From: CAYSRC01 sp964433495
Lineage (GTDB): Bacteria > Bacillota > Clostridia > Oscillospirales > Ruminococcaceae
Direction of reading: 5' to 3'
Assembly (NCBI GenBank): GCA_964433495.1
Contig: CAYSRC010000056.1
Coordinates: 1-10,869, forward strand
Length of the DNA: 10,869 bases
Both the position numbers and the translations under genes were made by a program. The notes under the pieces are model-generated. The model did no database searches, was not told where the DNA came from, and saw nothing but the letters and a program-made list of their open reading frames with translations. Below, one piece after another: positions 5,790 through 10,869 of the stretch. The number at the start of each line of letters is the position of its first letter. Within the stretch, counting starts at the first letter, position 1.

Positions 5790-5950
5790 CAATCCCTCAG
5801 TCAGCCGTGCTGACACACCCCGCATACTCTCATGAGGCGGTCGCCGGGCGAGCTGTCGTTCCGATTGAGCTCGACCGCGCGGGAGGGGAGCCGTAAGGGC
5901 AAGGGCAAAATTCTCAAATCACCTTGCGACAGCCCTTTACAAGGGGGATA
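5790..5950 (-). repeat. Structured dispersed repeat, copy III (reverse orientation)
   Basis: Read on the minus strand, this copy ends in GCTGACTGAGGGATTG exactly as copy I ends in GACTGAGGGATTG. It contains hairpin GTCAGC/GCTGAC (5800-5814). A further hairpin, CGAGCT (5849-5854)/AGCTCG (5868-5873), carries the loop CAATCGGAACGAC when read on the minus strand. That loop is the one seen in copies I and II, on an unrelated stem. The GAATAT loop is changed to GAGAGTAT (5824-5831), and its stem is weak. The outer end (about 5925-5950) has a CCCTTTACAAGGGGG block comparable to the ends of copies I and II. Confidence 0.65.
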
Positions 5951-5975
5951 AGGAATTGCTGAGGATAGAAAAACA

Positions 5976-6026
5976 ACCCCCGTCGGGGGCTCGGAACAGT
6001 TCCGAGCCCCCGACGGGGGTATTTTT
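5976..6026. terminator. Strong bidirectional intrinsic terminator
   Basis: Bases 5976-5997 and 5999-6020 are perfect inverted complements (22 bp each, ACCCCCGTCGGGGGCTCGGA arm). ATTTTTG follows on the plus strand, and TTGTTTTTC follows on the minus strand. It stands between converging units: the nucleotidyltransferase side on the left and the membrane-protein operon ending at 6087 on the right. It can terminate both. Confidence 0.93.
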
Positions 6027-6086
6027 GTCGGCTTTTTGATTTTGCAAAACCGCAAACAAAAAGGTGAAGCAGATGTCCCGCTGCCC

Positions 6087-7115
6087 TCAGATGTCGAGGA
6101 CGTCGGGGGAGATCATGTCAGACGGGTCCGACGGCTTGTCCAAAAGCTCGGCCACCTCCTCGGGGGTGGGGCCGCTGTGGGTGTCGAGCCACGATTCCTC
6201 GCTTATCTGAGGCAGAGGCAGGTCGATGTCGGCGTTGTTGACCTCGGGGCCGGATATGGCGACGCTGTAGCCCTTTTGCCCCTTTTCGAGGATCAGCAGC
6301 TCGGGGCGGACGTCGAGCGAGATGAGGGCGTCGGCGTCAAGCTCCTCAATATTGTACGCACCGCACTTTTTGGTGCACACCGACACCGCGCCGAAGAGAC
6401 AGGCCGCGCCGAGGATGACCGAGCACAGAAGCAGCCCGGTGGGACTTAATGAGACGAGCCTTGCCGTGGCGGCGGCGACCGCCTCATACGAGTCGGGCGA
6501 AAAGTAGCCGCACAGGTGCATGAGCAGCCCTGCGAGCGCCGCGAGGACGACCGCGCACAGCGACAGCACAAGTCTGCCGCCCACAAGGCTTGAGAGAAGA
6601 AAGAGGGGGCTTATCACGAGAACGGCGCACAGAACCCCGGCCGCGAACGAGAGCGCAAGATACCCGACGCCCGTCAGCGCAAAGCCGGAGATGACGAGCG
6701 AGATGCCGAGGGTGAGCGCAAAACCCAAAAGATATATCCGCAGCACGCCGACAAACGCCACGGCGATGCGGCTTGTGACGAGGGTGGAGACCGGGATGCC
6801 CATCTTGCTCAGCATATACCACCGATTGTTTTGCAGCTCGTCAAGGCGCACATAGGACGGGAAGGCGACGGTGCCTATCGCGAAGACCGCAAAGCAGACG
6901 ATGTTGTAGACGTAGATCAGGCCGAGCGGCGTCGAGTACAAAAACTCGGGCGCTACCACGCCGAACGAAAGCCGTGTGGAGGCGAGAACCTGCGTGATAC
7001 CGACGGTCACAGCCGTGAGCATGAGCGCGTAGAAGATCATATATCCCGCCGAGAGGTTAAAGCGTCTGAAGGCGTAGCCGCGTGAAAAGGCCGAGCCGCT
7101 TTTTGCTCTGCTCAT
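6087..7115 (-). CDS. ABC-2-like six-segment membrane protein with acidic C-terminal tail
   Basis: The 342-residue protein is a probable inner-membrane permease-like subunit. Hydrophobic segments lie at about 24-45, 62-85, 111-143, 150-175, 182-203 and 224-247, the six-helix plan of ABC-2 type permeases. Between the second and third segments, YVRLDELQNNRWYMLSKMG resembles the cytoplasmic coupling region of such permeases. After the last segment a tail of about 95 residues (from Lys249) is soluble, acidic and rich in Asp, Glu, Pro and Ser, which is unusual for the family. Its ATG shares an ATGA overlap with the stop codon of the preceding ABC-like gene, and a perfect AAGGAGGT (7125-7132) stands 9 nt upstream. 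The pair is therefore a translationally coupled operon, closed by the terminator at 5976-6026. No specific substrate can be assigned; the family link rests on architecture rather than on a clear motif. Confidence 0.75.
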   Translation of the reverse strand: MSRAKSGSAFSRGYAFRRFNLSAGYMIFYALMLTAVTVGITQVLASTRLSFGVVAPEFLYSTPLGLIYVYNIVCFAVFAIGTVAFPSYVRLDELQNNRWYMLSKMGIPVSTLVTSRIAVAFVGVLRIYLLGFALTLGISLVISGFALTGVGYLALSFAAGVLCAVLVISPLFLLSSLVGGRLVLSLCAVVLAALAGLLMHLCGYFSPDSYEAVAAATARLVSLSPTGLLLCSVILGAACLFGAVSVCTKKCGAYNIEELDADALISLDVRPELLILEKGQKGYSVAISGPEVNNADIDLPLPQISEESWLDTHSGPTPEEVAELLDKPSDPSDMISPDVLDI

Positions 7116-9921
7116 CTCGAAAGTACCTCCTTAAGGGCGATGTCAAAGTTCTTTTCCTCGAGGACGATCGAGCCCGAGTCGACGCCCTGTGAGGTGAGCT
7201 CGTTGAGCAGCTGCTCAAAATCGACGGTGTCCTCGCTCGGGCGCTGCGAGAGGCACACGAGCCCGCCGCTTATCCCTGCCGCGATGCTCGGAAACTCGCG
7301 CTCGATGGCGCCCGAGACCTCGGCCGCGCGCTCACACGGGAACGAGAGCAGCCTGCGGCAGTTTTGGTCGATAAAGCTCTTGTAGCTGCCGAAGAACACG
7401 AGTGCCCCGCCCTTTAGTACCGCGACGCGGTTGGCGACCGACGAAATAAGGTGGTGCGAGCAGCAAGAGAGGATCGCGCACTTGCCCCGGTTGGAGAGCA
7501 GCGTGAACACCCGCCGCGCGAGCATGTCGTCCTGCGGGCCCACGTCAAAGCGCGGGTCGTTGATGATGACGCAGCCGATATGCGGATTGAGCGCCGCCGC
7601 CGCCGCGATGATGAGGATGCGCTTGTTGTAGGGCGCTTCTTTTAAAGGTACGGTTTCGATGTCGCTTAAGCCGAGCTGGGAGAGCATGATGCCGAGACGT
7701 TTTTTGCTCGTCTCGCTCTCCTCGCTCTGCTCGCCTGTCACGCAGCTTTGGGTGTACATCATGAACTCGAGACAGCTGAGGTCGAGCGGCAGGCACGAGT
7801 CGCTGCCGATGTACAGGACCTCGCGGCTGTGCTGTGCGTCCTCGCCGGCGATGACCGAGTCGTCGGCGGGGTTTTCGCACCGCTCGGCGATCTCGCGCGC
7901 CACCGCATAGGCGGTGAGCTTGATGTCGCTGACAAGCGCGCAGCAGCTGCCCGCCTTGAGCGAAAAGCTGATGCCCTCGCACATGGGGGTCGCGGGCGCG
8001 CCGCCCTCGCTTATATAGTAGGTCGAGCTTATGTTTTCAACCCGCAGCGCGGTGTTCTGTCCCTCGCGCATGAGGTTGTTCTCGGTGAACGCGCGCGAGA
8101 AGTTTTTGACAATCACCGCGTTGCGCAGCTCGTCGACCATCCTGAAAAGATCGGTCCCGTCGCCCCGCTCGGGACCGCCGACGACGAAATCGCCGCCCCG
8201 GGGGCCGCCCTTGTCGGGCGCAAAGCTCTTGACCGAAAAGTCGCCGTTGTTGAGCTCGAGGCTGCCGAAGTCGACAGGCTGCGTGAAAAAGTCGGGTGCG
8301 TCGCCGCCCGCGGCGGGCGCTGTCACCTGCCGCCCGTCAAGGGGGGAGAGAACCGTCCGCACCTCGTCCCGGGGCTGCGGCGCCCGTTTTTCCGATTTTT
8401 CTCCCGCGGGGGCTTCGGGCGCTGCGGACACGCCCTGCGTCGGCGCTTGGGGCTTCGCAGAAGCCTTATCCAAAAGGTCGAAGCTTATGCCGTCGGACGG
8501 CACGGGCGGCTCTGTGCCCGCAGGTGCGCCGTCGGCAGCGTCGGGCTTGGACGCGCTGTCGGACAGGACGCCCGCAAGTGCCGCGGCGCCGTCAAACACG
8601 GGTGCGCCGAAGATCTCGGCGTCGAGGTCGGGATCGCCGCCCGCGGACGGGGCCTCTCCCGAGTCGGACAGGGTGCCGCCCATGTCGAAAACGGGCTTGT
8701 CGGTTCCCCTGTCGTCAAACAGGTTGACGTCGCCGAAGCCGGGCAGCGGCTCACGCCCGCTCTGCGTTTGGGTTTGGGAAGCCGCCGAAGCGGCTTCGGG
8801 GTCGGTGGCGGGCCGGGGCGCGCCGGTTTGCACCGCCGCGTCGCCTGCCGCGTCACCGGCTGCGGCCGAAGGGGTTTTTTCGCTCGGTTTGCCGCCCTCT
8901 GCGCCCGCGTCAAACGGGGAGAACGCGCTCACGGGAATGGGGGTGAACAGCGAATCGATCCCTGCGGTCTGCGCCGCGCCCGGCTGAGCCGCACCTTCCG
9001 CGGTGCGGGCGGNNNNNNNNNNNNNNNNNNNNNNNNNNNNNNNNNNNNNNNNNNNNNNNNNNNNNNNNNNNNNNNNNNNNNNNNNNNNNNNNNNNNNNNN
9101 NNNNNNNNNNNNGCCGCGCTTTCCGCGGTGCGGGCGGCGTTGTCCGCTGCCGCGGGCCTTGTCGGGGGGACAACCGTTGCCGTAACTTCCGCCCGCTCGG
9201 GCTCGGCGTCGCCGAACACGGCCGAGGTTATCTCGATCGGCTGTGCGGGCGCGGGCGCCGCAGTGCCCGCGCCGTCCGCCTTGCCCGTGGGCTCGGCGGG
9301 AGGGGCGGCGGGACCGCCAACCCCGGCATCGCCGTTTACGTCCTTTATCAGCGATTCGATGTCGGCGAGGCTCTCGAGCACCGACTTTAAAAAGTCGTCG
9401 TCCTCCGCGGCCGAAGCATCTGCCGGGGCGGCAGCCTGTTCGGCGGGCGGCGCTTCGACGGCGGCGTCGGACTGCACGCTGACTGCGTCCAGCTCCTTCA
9501 AAAGGTCGTCGATCGACATCGAAAGGCTTTTGGTGAGCTCGTCGGAGGAGCTTTTGCTCTCGCCCCGCGCGCTCGCCGTCGGGGCGGGCGCTGCGGGCCC
9601 TGTGTCGGGCGCTGCCCCCGTCTCGGCGCTCTTTGCCGCCGCGCTCGCGCGGGACGACATGGTCGCCGACACGATATCCATCGTAGGCATCGGGACATAC
9701 GGGGCCTTTTGGCTGGCGGCAACCGGGTCAAACGCCGCGGCGCGCCGTGCCGCCGGGGAGGCGGACGAGCCGCCCGAGAGGATTTCATTTATAAGGCTGT
9801 CAATATTTTCGGTTTTGTTTTCCGTTATAATCTGCTCGGAGGACGGGCGCACGGCGCCGTCGCCTGTTCTGCCGGCGTCGGGGTGCGCACCGCCGCCCAA
9901 CATGCTGTGGTTATCTGCCAT
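7112..9921 (-). CDS. Large disordered protein with a degenerate ABC-ATPase domain (gap inside)
   Basis: I read this as one gene broken by the 100-N gap. The start ATG at 9921 has GAGG 8 nt upstream and a promoter behind it. About 269 codons run to the gap. On the other side the same coding frame resumes (ARTAEGAAQPG) and passes through the GTG at 8932 to the stop at 7112. At least 900 residues result. The N-terminal half is Ala/Pro/Gly/Asp/Ser-rich and probably disordered, with short amphipathic motifs (NIDSLINEIL, SIDDLLKELD, DIESLIKDVN). Counting from the 8932 GTG, an ABC-ATPase-like domain spans about 296-515, followed by a tail like that of ABC-2 exporter ATPases (LEEKNFDIALKEVL). Walker A is lost: ALVSDIKLTAYAV has neither the glycines nor the Lys. 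The LSGGQ site reads KEAPY, and Walker B reads VIINDP instead of a terminal Asp-Glu-Pro. The H-loop His (SCCSHHL) survives. It is probably a non-hydrolysing partner of the membrane protein encoded next. Confidence 0.75.
9013..9112. other. Assembly gap (100 N) at a repeated stretch
   Basis: Exactly 100 N is the usual placeholder for a gap of unknown size. Both flanks carry the same 17 bases (TTCCGCGGTGCGGGCGG at 8996-9012 and 9120-9136), encoding ARTAE in the same frame of the large gene. The gap therefore probably reflects a coding repeat that the assembler could not span. Because 100 is not a multiple of three, any translation read across the N run changes frame artificially. Confidence 0.95.
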
Positions 9922-9957
9922 TAAGTTAACCTCACAGTTTTTACATACTTATTTTTG

Positions 9958-9987
9958 ATTATACCATAATGCTATTATAGTTGACAA
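9958..9987 (-). promoter_or_regulatory. Sigma-A promoter of the pseudo-ABC operon
   Basis: Read on the minus strand: TTGTCA (9987-9982), an 18-bp spacer ending in TGG, and a consensus TATAAT (9963-9958). The TG before the -10 gives an extended -10 as well. Transcription would begin near 9951 and leave a leader of about 30 nt to the ATG at 9921. The AT-rich block contrasts with the GC-rich genes around it. Confidence 0.8.
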
Positions 9988-10102
9988 ATTTTATTTTATG
10001 ACCGGGATTGCGTCCGGCTGCGATGTGCGCGGCATTTTGCCGTTTTTTACCCGAAACCGGCCGGAAGCGGAGAAAGGGCGCTCGGCCGGGCGGCAAAACC
10101 GA

Positions 10103-10143
10103 CGCGCCGAAGGCGACGGCCTCGTGCCGTCGCCTTCGGCGCG
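10103..10143 (-). terminator. Intrinsic terminator of the XRE gene
   Basis: CGCGCCGAAGGCGACGG (10103-10119) and its exact complement (10127-10143) form a 17-bp stem with a 7-nt loop. On the minus strand it is followed by TCGGTTTT, a modest T-run. It lies 20 nt after the stop codon of the XRE gene. Further left (10030-10095) a small GGCA/TGCC hairpin with T6 points the other way, and no gene precedes it. Confidence 0.65.
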
Positions 10144-10162
10144 CTTTGAGGGACGGACGAGC

Positions 10163-10405
10163 CTATCGTATCTCCTGCTCGAGTGCTTCAAACGCCGGGG
10201 TGGAAAAGAATTCCCCGAGGGTAATCTCGAGCCCGTCGCACAGTTTTTTGATTGTGATGACGGATACATCCTGTCTGCGCGGGTCCATCATGCTGTATAC
10301 GGTTGACGGTGTGACACCCGCGAGAGTCGCAAGCTCGTTCGGTTTTATGCCCCTTTCACTGCACAGTTCCTTGAAACGGTTCACCACCGCATCCTTTACG
10401 GACAT
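10163..10405 (-). CDS. XRE-family helix-turn-helix regulator
   Basis: This 80-residue protein is essentially a single Cro/C1-type DNA-binding domain (about residues 10-62): RFKELCSERG, then NELATLAGVTPSTVYSMM as the helix-turn-helix, then TIKKLCDGLEITLGEFF, which is the standard end of the fold. There is no ligand-binding or protease domain, so it is probably a simple dimeric repressor. The ATG at 10405 has GAGGTG about 5 nt upstream; this start region is part of a 9-bp inverted repeat (10404-10429). The gene diverges from a 54-aa gene, and two tandem palindromes lie between them, so it most likely controls that gene and itself. Its terminator follows at 10103-10143. Closest in style are small regulators of Clostridia chromosomes and integrated elements. 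Confidence 0.93.
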   Translation of the reverse strand: MSVKDAVVNRFKELCSERGIKPNELATLAGVTPSTVYSMMDPRRQDVSVITIKKLCDGLEITLGEFFSTPAFEALEQEIR

Positions 10406-10429
10406 ACTATCACCTCGAGATGATAGTAT
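10404..10429. promoter_or_regulatory. 9-bp inverted repeat over the XRE start site
   Basis: ATACTATCA (10404-10412) and TGATAGTAT (10421-10429) are perfect inverted complements with an 8-bp spacer. They contain the ribosome-binding site and touch the ATG of the XRE gene. In DNA this could be an operator. In mRNA it would fold into a hairpin that hides the ribosome-binding site. The half-site differs from that of the tandem palindromes upstream. Confidence 0.55.
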
Positions 10430-10436
10430 ATTTTTA

Positions 10437-10464
10437 TACGCAGCTTCGTATACGCACTTGCGTA
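10437..10464. promoter_or_regulatory. Two abutting 14-bp palindromic operators
   Basis: TACGCAGCTTCGTA (10437-10450) is followed without a gap by TACGCACTTGCGTA (10451-10464). They share 11 of 14 bases; the second is a perfect inverted repeat around CT and the first has one mismatched pair. Consensus: TACGCA, two bases, TKCGTA. They lie between the divergent XRE and 54-aa genes and overlap the -35 box of the latter. That is where a Cro/C1-type repressor would bind, and the 14-bp step would set two dimers about 1.3 turns apart. Confidence 0.7.
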
Positions 10465-10486
10465 ATAGAAAAAATTGCCTTATACT
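10458..10486 (+). promoter_or_regulatory. Promoter of the 54-aa gene
   Basis: TTGCGT (10458-10463), a 17-bp spacer and TATACT (10481-10486). The -35 box is inside the second palindromic operator, so a bound repressor would block it. A -10-like TATACT/TATAAA pair on the minus strand (about 10424-10438) may serve the XRE gene but has no clear -35. Confidence 0.7.
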
Positions 10487-10505
10487 TTTGTCGGAGGTGT
10501 ATCCG

Positions 10506-10670
10506 ATGGCCGACTATCAAAAGATGTACTACATCGTCTGCTTTGCCGCGTCCCGCGCAATCGACGCGCCGCCCGACGAGGCGAGGCGGATTTTGAGGGC
10601 TGCCCTGCATGAGGCGGAGGAGTTATACATCGACACCTGCGGCGAGGACGATGCGCGCAAAGAGGACTGA
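10506..10670 (+). CDS. 54-aa small acidic protein, divergent from the XRE gene
   Basis: The peptide begins MADYQKMYYIVCFAASRAID and continues as a predicted helical, acidic chain ending CGEDDARKED. GGAGGT (10493-10498) stands 7 nt before the ATG, and a good promoter is overlapped by the palindromic operators. I recall many small Clostridia proteins with the pattern Y-K-x-M-Y-x-x-x-F-x-x-x-x-x-A-I and an E-E-x-Y-I-like end, annotated as hypothetical; this one (MYYIVCFAASRAI, EAEELYIDT) fits that style, from memory only. It has no membrane segment or catalytic motif. Its function is unknown. Its context suggests that the XRE protein controls it, so a toxin-antitoxin, phage-derived or regulatory role is possible but unproven. 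Confidence 0.75.
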   Translation: MADYQKMYYIVCFAASRAIDAPPDEARRILRAALHEAEELYIDTCGEDDARKED

Positions 10671-10685
10671 GCGCGGAGAAGATAT

Positions 10686-10740
10686 CCCGCGCCGGAAAAC
10701 GGCAAAGGGCCTGTGAACGATAATCGGCGCGGGCCCTTTT
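10686..10740 (+). terminator. Terminator of the 54-aa gene, with an alternative pairing
   Basis: AAAGGGCC (10704-10711) pairs with GGCCCTTT (10732-10739), which runs directly into the T-rich end TTTTG. An upstream CCCGCGCC (10686-10693) is also a perfect complement of GGCGCGGG (10726-10733), sharing two bases with the first helix. The site starts 16 nt after the stop codon. Termination is likely; the second pairing may merely strengthen it. Confidence 0.65.
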
Positions 10741-10869
10741 GTGCGCCCCGGCGTATGCTGTTCGCGTGTCCCGCACGGGATGGACGCCTAAAAACGGCCG
10801 CGTGCGATAAACACGCATGATGCGGTTGCGCAGGATAAAAAATCTGTTATAATTGTTTATGGCTTTTGG
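10741..10869 (+). promoter_or_regulatory. Promoter for a gene beyond the right edge
   Basis: TTGCGC (10826-10831), a 16-bp spacer and a consensus TATAAT (10848-10853) point rightward. Before it there is a GCGTG/CACGC hairpin (about 10800-10815). I see no ribosome-binding site or gene start within the remaining bases. Confidence 0.55.

Noticed and set aside
8932..8932. GTG as the true start of a separate 606-aa ABC-like protein
   Set aside because: The frame is open upstream to the assembly gap with the same composition, and no ribosome-binding site or promoter precedes the GTG.
7748..9958. A 736-codon plus-strand open frame
   Set aside because: It is antisense to the large GC-rich gene, runs through the N gap, and has no ribosome-binding site or recognisable domain. 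Long antisense frames are expected from high third-position GC.
10030..10055. Plus-strand terminator GGCA/TGCC plus T6
   Set aside because: The stem is only about 4 bp, and no plus-strand gene precedes it. It lies behind the promoter of the minus-strand operon.

Overview
The window looks like a GC-rich Clostridia chromosome (Bacillota, probably an Oscillospiraceae-like gut anaerobe). Shine-Dalgarno sequences are strong, promoters are sigma-A-like, the gene content is Firmicute (tex, pcp, Nudix, XRE), and dispersed hairpin-rich repeats resemble ones I recall from gut Clostridia. This assignment is inference. A run of exactly 100 N (9013-9112) shows that it is a draft scaffold.

Layout. (1) 1-1517 holds no intact gene. 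It carries several copies of a structured repeat and a frameshifted, truncated CPBP-type membrane protease remnant (770-1158, minus). (2) 1518-3671 (minus) is tex, encoding an RNA-binding transcription accessory protein. A back-to-back promoter region with structured leaders on both sides separates it from a plus-strand pair, pcp (pyroglutamyl peptidase) and a Nudix hydrolase, which overlap by 32 nt. (3) A small nucleotidyltransferase-like gene (5110-5574) sits between the Nudix gene and a 94%-identical copy of the Nudix 3' end (5602-5712). This points to a past duplication or insertion. Another repeat copy and a strong bidirectional terminator (5976-6026) follow. (4) 6087-9921 (minus) is a two-gene operon. 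Its first gene encodes a very large protein: a long Ala/Pro/Gly/Asp-rich, probably disordered N-terminal half, then an ABC-ATPase-like domain that has lost its Walker A, signature and Walker B residues. The second gene, coupled through an ATGA overlap, encodes a six-segment ABC-2-like membrane protein with an acidic cytoplasmic tail. The assembly gap lies inside the first gene, at a repeated stretch. (5) 10163-10670 is a compact divergent switch: a small XRE repressor and a 54-aa protein face each other across two abutting 14-bp palindromes that overlap the -35 box of the small gene.

The strongest candidates for something undescribed are: (a) the pseudo-ABC ATPase and membrane protein pair, which cannot be an ordinary ATP-driven exporter on its own; (b) the repeat family, in which three copies share an invariant loop on completely different but self-complementary stems; (c) the XRE/small-protein switch with tandem operators; and (d) the nucleotidyltransferase cassette bracketed by a duplicated gene tail.
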